A program made the translations under genes and the position numbers. From NCBI GenBank assembly GCA_049999805.1, contig JBNGIO010005921.1, forward strand, positions 50,229-114,228: 64,000 bases of DNA, read 5' to 3'. Positions 1 to 11,690 of this stretch are shown piece after piece. This stretch comes from Folioceros fuciformis. Lineage: Eukaryota > Anthocerotophyta > Anthocerotopsida > Anthocerotales. The notes beneath the pieces were generated by a model. It searched no databases, was not told the DNA's origin, and saw only the letters and a program-made list of their open reading frames with translations. How positions within the stretch are numbered: the stretch's first letter is position 1; each line of letters opens with the position of its first letter.

Positions 1-1156
1 ATGCACGCGACACCCTTTATCAGGGGTTGCCACCAAGTATAAAAGCTGCTCTGCGCAATAAGCTGCAATCAGCTTACAAGGATGAGGTACACCCAGCTAT
101 AGCTTGATGAGCTATTTTTTGACCAATTTTATATTGGGATCATGCCATTAAGTTTCCACGGTTGTGTTTGTGAAAGCAGCAATCCGTTTCTGAAATTCGA
201 GAAGAGATGGACAAAACCTTGGATTGGCTGGCAGTTGTGGCAGCAAATACGACAAAGTCAGCCATACTGTTGATTCTTGTAACATTGCAGTGAAGTGTGT
301 TGATCCTGAGCTTGATCCATTGAACCTATGTACGTTGGATATTGACTACCGCTGTTTGTTCGTTCATGCACAGGGCACATCATGGATTTGGCTGGGTGGG
401 CGAATGGGCTAATACTGGGTGAGGAACTTGGAGACATTTTGGTTCAGGGCCTCATTTCCTTATGAATGTTGGAGGTGTCTAATGTTACTTTCCTGATTTC
501 GTGGCAACCTTTCCAGGGGTGCATCAGACCGCAGGCTTCCGGGTCATACAGAGCTTACCTTGCTGCAAACTCTACACCATGCTGACCAAGCAGTTACGGA
601 GGGATACATCCTTGAGCTGGTGGTTGGACTGCACCACTTGGTGAGCAGGGCAAGAATGAATGGTCACAACAAATCTCCTACCAATCCAGTGAGACCATCG
701 GCTCCTCCTGTGCCAGTATTGCCAACTCCTCATGTGACTCAGAGGCAAGGCTCACCANNNNNNNNNNNNNNNNNNNNNNNNNNNNNNNNNNNNNNNNNNN
801 NNNNNNNNNNNNNNNNNNNNNNNNNNNNNNNNNNNNNNNNNNNNNNNNNNNNNNNNNTCACCACAGCCATCAGAGCAGCCAGGAAATTTCCACTGGGAAC
901 TAGCAAAAGCCAGGAATTCAACAGCGGTGCAGACAAGGAAAATGCCGTGAAGCGGAGCAACAGGCTGAGCAAGAGCAGCAGTCACTCGCCCAGCACACTT
1001 GCTGGGCACAGCCCTGCTCCAATGTACAAGAAACGGCAGGCAAGCAATGCCCACGCATTGGCCATTTCCCCTCTGGACCTGGATATCGACCTAATTAAGG
1101 AACTAGATGTCATTGACGGGGTTGACTCTCTGAAAGATAGCTCTCCCGAATCATGA
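1..1156 (+). CDS. PSI: PSK-simulator (PSI)-like DUF668 protein, 3' part
   Basis: C-terminal part of a plant PSI-family protein (DUF3475 plus DUF668), a nuclear growth regulator linked to phytosulfokine signalling. The 5' part lies outside the window. Exons read from the sequence are 1-86, 180-256, 374-418 and 517-1156, all with GT-AG borders and consistent phase. They encode the family's landmarks: RDTLYQGLPPSIKAALRNKL, EEMDKTLDWLAVVAANTTK, AHHGFGWVGEWANTG and TLHHADQAVTEGYILELVV. After a 100-N gap (758-857) comes the typical Ser-rich tail with FPLGTSKSQEF and LDIDLIKELDVIDGVDSL, ending in TGA at 1154-1156. The reading frames on the two sides of the gap do not join directly, so real sequence is missing there. 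The family assignment is firm; the function is inferred from the family. Confidence 0.9.
758..857. other. assembly gap (100 N)
   Basis: Exactly 100 N inside the last exon of the PSI-like gene. The flanks share only tcacca, and joining them on it would put the two reading frames out of register, so the gap probably hides real coding sequence. Confidence 0.95.
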
Positions 1157-2070
1157 AACTGCGCTTCCGTCCTTCTAGCTCTGTGAAGAGTTTAGGAGTT
1201 TTAAAGCTGCATGCCATGGTTTTCCGTTAGAATTGATTCGCCTGCTGTCAAGATGGGTAGTGAAGCACGCACTATGTAATTGTATTTCGGGACCTAGTCA
1301 CGCGTTCCACTCAATAGCAACCCGATTCGCTTTTGCAGTTCTTCGCCTTGGATACCTGTCACAGGTGTATATACTTGAATGCATGCACAAGCGTTTGTGG
1401 CTCACATTTAGCACAGGACAGCCACAACGGATCATTGCAACGTGGTGATGGTTGGCCTAACTACAATCACCGAGCCAGGGACGCACACCTTGCATCTTTT
1501 GGTCTCTGGTGCCATCATGTATTGCTGGCCCTTCCTCGTTTATGAGACGTGACTGCCGGGGCTCCAAGTACGTGAGAATCCCAAAAACAGTGCACACAGC
1601 ATCGAAGCTCTGTTCAGTACTGTTCATGAAAAAAAGAATGCCATATCTAGGTGCTCATGCAGTGACTAAAGAAAGGTATACACTTTCACGTTTTTTGAGG
1701 TATGAGCTGAGAAAACATTGCTTGCGTTTTGCTTCTTGCGCACTTGTGGCTCGAGCTGTGTGGTTGTGCTTGCCGAAGCAAGCAATACAAACACAAATTT
1801 GACATAAACTTTACTCTACACTGAAGGTCTTAGAATTCGCTTTGATATGCAATACATGAGGTTCTTTAGTAGTTCTTTCTCCTTTTTTTTTATGCATTTT
1901 TCCTCAAATGGTATATACTCATGCTATTCAATTTATGAGAATTCTCAATGTAAGGATCTTGCTGGGTACTTAGATGGGATGCCCAAAGAAAAGATGTCTT
2001 TGGAGCAAATAGCTAGGTATAACATGTAATAAGTTGTTAAGTATCAAGTCCCATGATAGAAATCTCCTAC
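1157..2070. other. 3' UTR and intergenic, no gene seen
   Basis: Downstream of the PSI-like stop. The short open frames show no coding character or family match. The sequence becomes AT-rich after about 1800. Confidence 0.5.
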
Positions 2071-2089
2071 CAAACCCTTTCTCCTCCCA

Positions 2090-2395
2090 AACCATGTTTT
2101 AGGTGCTATTGGTAATTATCATGTTTTAGGTGCTATTGGTAATTATTAGGCTTGAGTTTAGAGTTAGCTTTCTCTTCCCAAGCCATGGTTTAGATACTAT
2201 TGGTAATTATTATGTTTGGGGGGTTAGGTTTCTCCTCCCAAACCATGTTTTAGATGCTATTGGTAGTCATTAGGCTTGAGGAGGTTAGCCTTTAGGTAGT
2301 CATAAGGCTTGAGGGGGTTAGCCTTTAGGTAGTCATTAGGTTTGAAGAGGTTAACCTTTAGGTAGTCATTAGGCCTAAGGGGTTAGCCCTAGTGT
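2090..2395. repeat. imperfect tandem repeats, two related units
   Basis: First half: degenerate copies of a unit containing ttaggtgctattggtaatta, seen at about 2098, 2124, 2191 and 2251. Second half (about 2260-2390): roughly four copies of a unit of about 33 bp, aggtagtcattaggcttgag followed by ggggttagcct. No coding potential. Confidence 0.75.
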
Positions 2396-2996
2396 TCCTT
2401 TGATGATTTATCTTCTTCTATAGGGTAGATGAATTTTTTCATTTGTTCTTCTAACATAAATAAGATCACACTAAATACAAATGTAAAAATTCAAACAGCT
2501 GTTTTTTATAGATATATATACTACATACTTCAGACGATTTTCAAAGAATTGCTCACAATCCCCAAACACCGCCCTTAACTTAACCTCAGAGTACGTGTTG
2601 TCGGCGCTGTTCGCCTGCCCGCGAAGACGTTCATGATTGGCGGTGTCGAAACGGTCCGTTTGGTAGTTAAAGAGCCCCATCGTGTACGGGCACCCTGTGC
2701 GGTGCACTTCTCATGCTATGTCGCCAGTCGGCATTCCGTTACTGCCTGCCTCCCTCAGAGGTTCAATGCGCGAAGCTTCCAGCAGCCATCAAGAAGCCAT
2801 TGTCCGTAGTGTGAGTCTGCTTCCCGCCTTCAGGCCCCAGCTGATAAATGTTGCTTCTCGAGTCCCGATGCAGAATCTCGTCCGACGCTCATGACTGTGT
2901 TGTGATTCCCACAGCCAGTCCACAGATATCACTCACTCGCTCACCCACCAAACCATACTTCGAAACTGCCCGGTTCCGAGTGTGCGCGCAGCAACA

Positions 2997-3605
2997 ATGG
3001 CATCCCGGATTATGCTGGCGGCAATGTGGTTGCTCGCCATGGCGGTGGCGGTGCACGCGACTGACCCGGAGCTGACTTCAGATTTCGCTGTGCCACCGGG
3101 GGTGCAAGCCTCTGCCGTCGACGCCGCCTTCTTCACCTTCACAGGATTCCGCGGCGGTGTGCGGCCGCCGCCAAATGCGTTCGGGATCAAGCGAGCTTCC
3201 GTGGAGCAATTCCCTGCGCTGCAGGGCCTGGGGGTTTCCATCGCCATTGTGGAGTACGCCCCCGGCACCACCAACCGCCCGCACATCCACCCCCGCGGGT
3301 CAGAGGTTGTTTACGTCCTGGAAGGCACCCTCACCGTGGGCCTGGTGGACAGCAGCAACAAGTTCTTCCAACAGACGCTCCAGGAGGGAGACGTCTTCGT
3401 GTTTCCCAAGGGCTTGATCCACTACCAGATCAACCTCAGCCAGAAGGTGGCCCGTGCAGTCGCCTCCTTCAGCAGCTCCAACCCTGGGACTGTCCAAGTC
3501 GGGTCCGCACTCTTCGCTTCCGGCGTGCCGGATGTTGTCCTCACCACCGCCTTCAAGGTCGACACTTCTGTCATCGACAAGCTCCAGGCTGCCCTCTCCT
3601 CCTGA
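2997..3605 (+). CDS. germin-like protein (GLP), copy 1
   Basis: Intronless 202-aa secreted cupin. A hydrophobic signal peptide (about residues 1-22, ending VHA) precedes DPELTSDFAVPPG. The cupin metal site is intact: the two His of PHIHPRGSE plus its Glu, and the His of FPKGLIHYQIN. GLPs are apoplastic, oligomeric Mn-binding beta-barrels, some with superoxide dismutase or oxalate oxidase activity; the activity here cannot be told. The protein contains no cysteine at all, so the N-terminal disulfide of classical germins is absent. The ATG at 2997 was chosen because it aligns with the start of the second copy; the frame opens slightly upstream only from a GTG. The paralogue lies 1.1 kb downstream on the same strand. 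Confidence 0.93.
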   Translation: MASRIMLAAMWLLAMAVAVHATDPELTSDFAVPPGVQASAVDAAFFTFTGFRGGVRPPPNAFGIKRASVEQFPALQGLGVSIAIVEYAPGTTNRPHIHPRGSEVVYVLEGTLTVGLVDSSNKFFQQTLQEGDVFVFPKGLIHYQINLSQKVARAVASFSSSNPGTVQVGSALFASGVPDVVLTTAFKVDTSVIDKLQAALSS

Positions 3606-4570
3606 ACCCTAGCATCAGCATTCAAGCCACGCCCGAGCTCGAATGCTCGGGAGGGATTAGGGTTCGGAGCTACCAGGCATTGTTACGCTCCAGCAACATT
3701 GTCTGTAAACACCAAAGTGTCGATCACCTGAATAATGCAGACAGTGAGCTGCCGGCTGCACGCGAATTCCGCATCCAACTGTGCGTGCTTGTGCAATCCG
3801 AGAGATCGTAATTCTGAACACTGCCGGCTGCCGTGTTTGTCACTGTCTGTTTGACGTCGCCCGCCCTTGTTTTGCTCTGCCGAATGATGCAACAGTTCCT
3901 GTCTCTTCGCCACCGTCGGCACTTCGCTGCTCGCTGGAGAAGCTTTGAGGGGCCGGGAATTTCGCTGCTGGACGGCACTGGGCATATACAACAGCATATA
4001 TTCGTGCCATGTGGTGCGACGTTATGGCCCACACAAGAAGTCAAGAAACGTGCTTCCAACTCTCCAATTCCACAGGATGCAGACTTTTCCTCCAGCAGAT
4101 GCGTCTGGTCCGACTCTCGGCCTCCCACACCCATTTCAGTGCATGCACCAAACCACAGTCGGCGCGCCAGGCTATTTTAATAATCCTGTGGGGCCGGGAG
4201 ATATGTCATAGCACCGGATTGGTCAAGCATGTCGCTGATTGGCACCGTTTCATCTATTTGAACTGCCTGCAGGCAGCATCTGTATGCTTCCAGTCTGACT
4301 TCAATTCCATCCCGCCTCTCTTTTCTCCTCTCATCTTCCGCGTCTCGTTTCTCCCTTCGTCCTCCATCTGCCTCGTGGAGCAGTTGAAGCAACGTTACTT
4401 GTTGTCTAGGTAGGTTCTTTGATTGACTTGAAGATGGTTGATCCATTGCTTGGCTGCGGTGGTTGATGATGTATCGTTTTGCCCCACCTGCTGCATTGGT
4501 TGTTGTATCGCTTGGCTTCGCTGCATCTGTCGTCGTGTGGATTGGTCGTACGGTTTTACTGTATTGGTTG
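3606..4570. other. intergenic between the two GLP genes
   Basis: 3' UTR of copy 1 and upstream region of copy 2. From about 4440 it is rich in imperfect tgctgcattggttgttg-like units. No additional gene is supported. Confidence 0.5.
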
Positions 4571-4573
4571 TCG

Positions 4574-4581
4574 TATATATA
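4574..4581 (+). promoter_or_regulatory. TATA box of GLP copy 2
   Basis: TATATATA followed by gagg, 141 bp upstream of the ATG at 4722. This is a plausible core promoter with a 5' UTR of about 110 nt. No equally clear TATA box is seen before copy 1. Confidence 0.55.
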
Positions 4582-4721
4582 GAGGTTTGTAGAATGTCTG
4601 TTGTATTGCCGTGCTGCATTGGCTGTTGCATGGCGTTGCAGGCATTCGCCTCTAGGGTAGGTGAGCAACTCACTGTGAGTATGTATGTGCGTGATGTAGA
4701 CTCGGTGACAGAGAAGACAGA

Positions 4722-5336
4722 ATGGCCTGCAGAGTGTTGCTCCTGGCTATGGCCGTCTTGGCCGTAGTAGCAGTGGTGCAGGGCTCGGACCCGGAGCTAA
4801 CCTCTGACTTCGCAGTCCCACCGGGAGTGAACGCATCCACCATCGATGCCAACTTTTTCACCTTCACCGGGCTGCGGGGTGGAGTGCAGCCAGCACCGGG
4901 GACGTTCGGCATCAAGCGGGCTACACTGGGGCAGATCCCAGCCCTGCAGGGGCTTGGCGTGTCTATCGCCATCTTGGAGTTCGCCCCGGGCAGCACCAAC
5001 CCGCCACACACTCACCCCCGTGGAACCGAGATACTGTACGTGACCAAGGGTACTCTCGTCGTCGGCCTCATCGACAGCACCAACAAGTTCTTCTCCCAAA
5101 CGCTGAAGACGGGCGACGTTTTCGTCTTCCCCAAGGGCTTGATTCACTACCAGATCAACCTGGGCAAGAAGGTGGCTCGCGCCGTCGCTTCCTTCAGCAG
5201 CTCCAACGCTGGAACGATTCAGGTCGGCCCTGCTCTGTTCGGGTCCGGAGTGCCTGATATCGAGCTCACCACCGCGTTCAAGGTCGGAGTCGACGTCATC
5301 AACACTCTTCAGGCTGCCTTCGCCCCGGCTGCCTAA
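4722..5336 (+). CDS. germin-like protein (GLP), copy 2
   Basis: Intronless 204-aa paralogue of the upstream GLP. The signal peptide is about residues 1-21 (ends VVQG), and mature DPELTSDFAVPPG follows. The cupin site is complete: PPHTHPRGTE supplies two His and one Glu, and FPKGLIHYQIN supplies the third His. An N-glycosylation sequon (NAS) lies near residue 37. The only cysteine is residue 3, inside the signal peptide, so the mature protein has none. Both copies share long identical blocks, including VARAVASFSSSN and the linker DPELTSDFAVPPGV, which indicates a local tandem duplication with promoter divergence (only this copy has an obvious TATA box). An extracellular cupin is certain; the substrate is unknown. 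Confidence 0.94.
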   Translation: MACRVLLLAMAVLAVVAVVQGSDPELTSDFAVPPGVNASTIDANFFTFTGLRGGVQPAPGTFGIKRATLGQIPALQGLGVSIAILEFAPGSTNPPHTHPRGTEILYVTKGTLVVGLIDSTNKFFSQTLKTGDVFVFPKGLIHYQINLGKKVARAVASFSSSNAGTIQVGPALFGSGVPDIELTTAFKVGVDVINTLQAAFAPAA

Positions 5337-5450
5337 GCTAAGCAGCCTTGCAAAGTGGATTGCCCTAGGAGCGTGTTGACCGGCAACAGCTTGGTATAGA
5401 TGTTTGTAAGTTATGTTAGCGTGGCGATGGATGTGGCAAGTGCTGTGGCT

Positions 5451-5570
5451 TGGGGAGGAAGGACAGTAAGATTTCAGACTGCTTTTGTGGCTTTGGGAGG
5501 ATGGACAGTAGAACTTCAGGCTGTTTTGTGGCTTTGAGACGATGGAAAACAGGACTTTAGACTGCTTGGT
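5451..5570. repeat. three tandem units of about 45 bp in the GLP2 3' region
   Basis: Three diverged copies of tgtggctttgggaggatgga followed by cagtagaacttcaggctg and a T-run, just downstream of the GLP2 stop and probably within or near its 3' UTR. Confidence 0.7.
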
Positions 5571-7000
5571 GACACTCTTGTGTAAGATTCTGAAAAGTTC
5601 GGGCGAATAGACAGGTCGAGTCTGCTTTTGCAACCTGACCACTGTCTTGCTTTTAACAGACAGTCCGACTTTGTGTTCGCAACCCCATTACTTCGCTCTT
5701 CTACACTGTCTTACTTCCAGTACTCTCAGTAATGGCAGTATCCCGAGCCCCACACCATCCCCATCAATACCTCCAACCTACCTTGTCAAACATAAACGGT
5801 ACCACTGAAATTCACTCTCTTCACAAAACTCAAGTTCCTGGATACACATTGTTGGGAGCGTCATATATAGCACTGGACTGAAGCTGAAGTGGCCATCACA
5901 TTCGACGCATTCCTTGATCAATTTGATCTACATGCATGTACTGTGCCTCTCGCTGACAAAAAGGAGAAAGGACCGGACAGTTCTTGTCGGTCTGCGTGGA
6001 AACCGCTAGCTGCCAAACTCTTGCCAAGCCAAGTAAGATGCAGTAGGCCGCAGGCATGAAAACATGCTGAGGCGTTTGGCAGAACTTGTTATGTGGGGTC
6101 CTGGCGGACCAAGGGACATTTAGCTGTAATAGGTTTTCTATAGGAGGAACGAAAATCTGAAACAGCTGTCTGACTGGAGTAGGTCATCGAGCTAGACAGG
6201 CAGTACGTGGCTGGCACAGATCAGGATCGTGGATGCATTGGCAGTCGAGAGACGACGTAAGGGGCTGGAAAATGTTGAAGCACGAGGGAAATGTGGCATG
6301 TCCAGAGGAAACACCTCCAGTCTCTGCGTTATTGCACCTGTCACCTGCAACCCACATGGCCACCAGCCGATTTCACGTTCGGGCCCGGGATGTGGTGACA
6401 TTTGGCAGATGAGCGTCAGTTCCAAGCAGCATCTCCCATGGAATCTTTGCATGGGCTTGTGAGTCGAGGAGGCAGACCGAGTGGAGCAGTTTTATTCCTT
6501 TCTGGTAGTATACGTAAAGATCGAATTACGTCGACACGCTTTGCCCGTGTGGGTCTGGCCCTCTGCCAGCCTCATGTTGACATTGCGGAGGAAGAACGAA
6601 TAAATATTGCGCTCATAGACGAGCTGTTGCGCCTCCGTCCACTTGCAGTGCACATATCTGTGGCTTTCCGGCAACCTTCCTCGAGGGCTGGTGCTTCCCA
6701 CTACCAAGACGATGGCCCGAGCCCCCTGTCATCCGCTACGTCCAGATGGTACACCTTCCATCTCTACATGTGGGTTGTGCCTTCCGTCTCGATGTGAGCT
6801 TCTGCAATCGGTCTCGAGGGCTTTCGTCTTCATCTCTGTTTGGACGGGCTGTTGGATCAGACATTAATCAAGCCTTCATCAGCAAGCATTCCAGCCTCCC
6901 ACGTATCTTTGCGGGAGTGAACCTCGTCTCACATCCGAGGTAAGATAGTACAGCACTGGGCATTTTTCTTGTCCACACATACCTGCAAATGATCTTTTGT
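5571..7000. other. intergenic, no gene identified
   Basis: Several frames of 60-130 aa (for example + 6402-6797 and - 6492-6707) are open but match no family I recognise, have no splice context and overlap one another. Nothing else is supported. Confidence 0.4.
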
Positions 7001-9110
7001 TGACACATAAAATAAAGTTGTGTGCCTTTGGGCCGGTTTTTTATATTATAATAAAATAATTTAAATTTGTACCATAACTTATTTACTCAGAATTATTTAT
7101 TTTTTAATTATATTCTACATGCACTAAAACAAATTCTCTCTCAACAGGACTTTATGTGTGTTGTACTTTTTTTGGATGGACTTCATATCAACACTTTTTT
7201 TGGATGGACTTCACATAAACATAAAGTGTATTGAATTATTTATGTCAAGGTCTTGTTATGTGAAGTGAAGTATAATATTTTTGCATCTTGTTCTTGGTAT
7301 TCAAAACATAGAACTAGCCTTCTTGCATAGAAGCATAAGGAGCTCTAGTTAGCAAGGAGTGGATTCTTAAAGCCTAAATAAATACAGAGGCCTTCACAAA
7401 GCTCCATAAATATCACAATCAACCCTGTATGTGATAGCCCACTGAAGAGAATCTCGCAATAACATTTTGTTGAAATGGAAAAGACCCTCTAGCTTAGCAT
7501 AAATCTTTCCATTCTATTAATAAAGAAGTTGAGCAATATTCAATCGATTAAGATTGGGGTTGCATGCTCCCTCCTTGAGTTTTCTCATTTCCATCTTAAA
7601 AATGCTTAGCAAGTAGTTGCTAGGATATTTAGTTAGGTTGTGTGAAGATTTTTCTTCAGTAGCCCATGCATGTTTATATAAGGGATAGTGATGCTTAAGT
7701 CAGGATTATGATGTAACAATCTCAAGAGGAGATGGATACATGGAGGAGAGAGTTTTTGCAATTGCTTGAAGTATGAATTTTCTTACGGTAAATGCATGGA
7801 TTCCTCCTCTTCGACAAAGAGATGATATCCTACTAGCATTTTGAACAAGGTTACTCTTGCAGACCATATATCACATGACGAACTCTTGTATGCCAATCTT
7901 GTCGTGCGATGATCACATACAGCATACAACAACAGGTAGATGACCATCATGGTTCAATTCACATTTTTCAACAACCTCACTATGCAAGCATGCACACTAG
8001 CTCCATCTTCCACGCATTGTTGCCCACTTGGAAGTCACAAAGTGAAAACATGACACTCCTACGTCAAGCAACGATGCTCACTTGCACCTTGTTGATTTTT
8101 CGAAAGGGTTGCTTCCATCAAGCAACTATGAGTGAGGTAAGTCGCGCACACAACTCCACATACTGTTGCCTCTCCCCATCTCCAACATCCCAATAGGCAA
8201 CACAATGAGATTTTTTTGACAAGAATAGGGTTCAAACAAAAGGTCAATGAATTTGGGAAGATCTATTGTCATTCTCAGCAAATATTATCAAATTCACTTT
8301 CATGTCTTCTCCGGTACTGTTTGATCCCACAATTGCTGCTTGGTCAAGAGAGTTTCGTAGATCTTCAATGTTGTTCATAATGTTTTGTTGATCTTACAAC
8401 AACAATGACTAAATCCTCTCCACTTGTGTGAGCATAGTCAATTGCTTTACACTACATTTATTAGAATTTCATATGATGTTTGTCTTATATTTGATGTAGT
8501 TGTGAAAGTTGTTGAGCTTGTTGGACATCAACAAGGAGGAGGCATGATTTGTCTCTTCTCGAAACAATGTGCGGTCTATCTCCTTTTTGGCCGATCAATT
8601 CTCGAACGTTCAATATGAATTGAATTTTTGTCTGTATTTTATCTTTTCCATAAAAGATATTCACCATGAGGGCCACCTTTCCTGTTAGTAAATCTATGAG
8701 GTATTACGCTATAAGGTTCATCTTCTCGATAACCAATAGATAGCATATTGTAGAAATCTAATTTTGTAATGCAGGCAACAAGACCTTGCTAGGCACAGAA
8801 TCCAGGAGCCATCGAAGATAACGGCTACTAAGTCCAGAGCCTAGTTAAAGGTTTCACCATTAGTATTTTCAACAAAAAATAGACTAATAGGATCAAAAAA
8901 CTAAAATAAAAGCGTTGATATCATGTAAACTATTACAAGACAATCATCTATCATATATTGATAGGAGAGCCAAGAGGATGAAGACACTTGATACAAAAAG
9001 CTTGTAATTAAAGGTGATAATAAAAATAGAGTGTGTTTTGAATATATAGTAGAAACCTCTAATAACGAAAGCATATGTATGCTTAAAAAAACTAGAACAA
9101 TTTTCCTCCA
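7001..9110. other. AT-rich, gene-poor DNA
   Basis: Low-complexity, AT-rich sequence with a short direct duplication near 7168-7222 (ttttttggatggacttca twice). It probably contains old transposon debris continuous with the pol relic to its right, but no recognisable coding motif survives here. Confidence 0.45.
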
Positions 9111-9111
9111 G

Positions 9112-9138
9112 TTTAGGGTTTAGGGTTTAGGGTTTAGA
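9112..9138 (+). repeat. short interstitial telomere-type repeat (TTTAGGG)
   Basis: Three perfect TTTAGGG units (9112-9132) followed by a degenerate one. This is the plant telomere motif, embedded inside the decayed retrotransposon polymerase region. Confidence 0.85.
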
Positions 9139-9139
9139 G

Positions 9140-10290
9140 GAGGCACAATCAAAGTTGCTTTGGATGGTTCTTCCTCCAACTAAATACGCACAAATCATTT
9201 AAAAAGATTTCCATGAACTTGCAAAGAAAATCTTTAAAAATGGTGTTAACCATTGGAAGGTTGCAGGTGCATTGCAAAGCCCAAAAGAAAGTTTGGCATA
9301 AGCAAAAGTTACCTAATCATTAGTAAATGTCGTCTTGCTTTGATCCTCCTCCTACACGGAAATTTGGTTGCACCCGAAGTACCCATCCAGGAAGTTGTAC
9401 ATCTCGTGACCCGCCACCGTATTTAGTACGGAGTCTATGAAGGGTAACGGATGATGGTTCTTCTTGGTTGCCTCATTCAACTTCCAAAAATCTTGGCAAA
9501 CCCAAACCTTCGCCTTCTATTTCTTTGGTATTACTACAATCGGATTCACCCTTCGCTACTCGATACTAATAAATGGATTTGGCTTCAAGATGGTAGTCTA
9601 GTTGCTTCTTGACCACCATCGAATATTTTGGGTTTAGCCAGTATTGCTTGATCTGAACTAGAGTGGCTCCCTCCTTTAGGTCAATCCAATGATCCCATAA
9701 GGACTCCAGAATACCTATCATGTCTGTTACTTTGAATGCGAACACATTGATGAATTCCCTCAGCAATGCTCGAAACTCCTCCTTCTACTCTTAAGTTAGG
9801 TGCTTGCAAATCTTGACACAATTTCCATGTTCCAGTTCTAAGTCCTCCAACGCATCTAGATCAACGTAGGTGCCTTCATATTGGCTACCAACACTAGTTC
9901 CGGATCTGGGATCTACTTGGGTGCTATCCCTTCTTCGATTGACTGCGTCTCCTACGAAACGTGGAAACAGCTATAGTGATTTCCAAAGGTCACATATGCT
10001 CCCAACTTTCGATATGCCTGATTTGAGGTGTTGCTTTCTCAAGGGGAATCAGTCTCGAAGGAGGACATATCCCGCAATGGAGCCTTGTTCCAAGAGACAA
10101 ATGCGGTTCGACGTCGCAATCCTTCTGGGCCTATCTTGAAAGTCACTTCTCTTCACTCGAAAATAGAAAAACGCAGGAGGTCGCATACAACCAAGGTAGG
10201 CCTAAGAGCCCCTTGTATCCCAGGTCCACCACTAGCTTCATGACCAAGTAGTCCAGCTTGAACTCAGGCCCCCCTAATTTTGGTGGCTAT
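9140..10290 (-). mobile_element. decayed Ty3/gypsy retrotransposon pol (protease-RT)
   Basis: On the minus strand, frames broken by stops show the order of a Ty3/gypsy polyprotein. A protease C-terminus-like GLLGLPWLYATS lies near 10220. A pre-RT linker (9566-9766) holds LREFINVFAFKVTDM, IDLKEGATLVQIKQY and LNPKYSMVVKKQLDYHLEAK. The RT core (about 9360-9540) holds VNPIVVIPKK, DFWKLNEATKKNHHPLPFID and FLDGYFGCNQIS, followed by SFGLCNAPATFQ near 9290 and a degenerate catalytic-box region near 9200. In-frame stops (for example inside IPKK*KAKV) show it is inactive. LTRs, RNase H and integrase were not found. Confidence 0.85.
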
Positions 10291-10307
10291 TTTGCATAAG
10301 AGGGTGG

Positions 10308-10339
10308 CTTTCATGCCTAGTAATAATTAGGCATGAAAG
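10308..10339. repeat. perfect 11-bp inverted repeat
   Basis: Arms ctttcatgcct and aggcatgaaag around a 10-nt AT-rich loop. It lies just upstream (minus sense) of the pol relic. The function is unknown. Confidence 0.8.
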
Positions 10340-11042
10340 TTAGCATTTACACCAATGACAAGGGAGATCACCTGCGTGCGGCCATCATATTAAGAGGGAC
10401 AAACTAGTGAGGAAGCTAGTGACCTTATAAGCTCTAGGAGCTCGTGACCTGAGATAGGCCTCAATCACGAGAGTTTGTGCGTGCCGAGAGGCTAACAATA
10501 AGGTAGGACATGACCCTAGTTGGGAGCTCGCGAATCCAGAGATGTGCAAGCAAGTGAAGTCCAGAAATGGGCTAGTGACATAAGGGCTTCAAGTGAGGAT
10601 TAACTAACAATTTTTTTTTTTTCATCATCACAAGGCTTTAAAGCGAGGTAGGTGGGATTTATTGGGAGGGTGTGTAAGCAGCTAGATCCCCTTATGTGTG
10701 GGTAAGCAATTGATTTTCCTCGGGAACCAGGGTTCTCGCCATAGTATTAAAATAGTAGTTTAATTACATACTCTAACTCGAAGTCATTTTGTACGGGCAA
10801 GTATTAATCATAGTTTATTTTCAGTTTTAAGTTAAGACAATTTTTATATATATACTCTTATGTTGGTTTCTGGTTGTAACGTATGCAATTCTTTCTTATA
10901 GCTCATTTGTGTATGCACTAATGTCTTATGCCCGCTTAATAAGATCTAATCAATGACACAAAAACACTTTATGCAACCTGAAAGAAAGAGATCTACCTTA
11001 GCGTCTCGTTTGGGTTCAATGCCTTAAGGTGATGGCGAAGCA

Positions 11043-11248
11043 GGGCAACAAGCTGCCCTCGTCCTCTCCCTATAGCAAACTTACACATGGATGCGATGTA
11101 GGCGTAGAAGCCTGGCGAGGTTTCTTTCCTTTCCCATGACTAGAGGGCAACAAGCTGCCCTCCTCCTCTCCCTATAGCAAACTCATATGTAGACACAGAG
11201 TAGAGGTAGAAGTCCAACGCGGTTTCTTTCCTTTCCCACGACCAGAGG
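11043..11248. repeat. tandem duplication, unit 102 bp
   Basis: Two adjacent copies starting gggcaacaagctgccctc (11043 and 11145), each running through ctctccctatagcaaact to ggtttctttcctttccca. They are diverged by substitutions. Confidence 0.85.
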
Positions 11249-11256
11249 TGGTGTAG

Positions 11257-11690
11257 GCTTAGGCTGGATTGACACATTATCAAGGTGGTAAGTCGGTTGC
11301 TCTGGCCGATCTTTCTATGCTTAGGCTAGATTGACACATTATCAAGGTGGTAAGTCGGTTGCTCTGGCCGATTTTTCTATGCTTAGGTTGGATTGACATA
11401 TTATCAAGGTAGTAAGTCAGTTGCTCTGGCCGATCTTTCTATGCTTAGGTTGGATTGACACATTATCAAGGTGGTAAGTCGGTTGCTCTAGCCAATCTTT
11501 CTATGCTTAAGCTAGATTGACACATTATCAAGGTGGTAAGTCGGTTGCTCTAGCCGATCTTTCTATGCTTAAGCTAGATTGACACATTATCAAGGTGGTA
11601 AGTCGGTTGCTCTGGCCGATCTTTCTATGCTTAGGCTGGATTGACACATTATCAAGATGGTAAGTCGGTTGCTCTGGCCGATCTTTTTAT
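11257..11690. repeat. minisatellite, 62 bp x 7
   Basis: Seven head-to-tail copies with exact 62-bp spacing (starts 11257, 11319, 11381, 11443, 11505, 11567, 11629). The unit contains gcttaggctggattgacaca, ttatcaaggtggtaagtcgg and ttgctctggccgatctttct. Copies differ by a few substitutions. Confidence 0.95.

Noticed and set aside
4797-5642. 281-aa minus-strand frame antisense to GLP copy 2
   Set aside because: Shadow of the GLP coding sequence plus its 3' repeats; no independent features.
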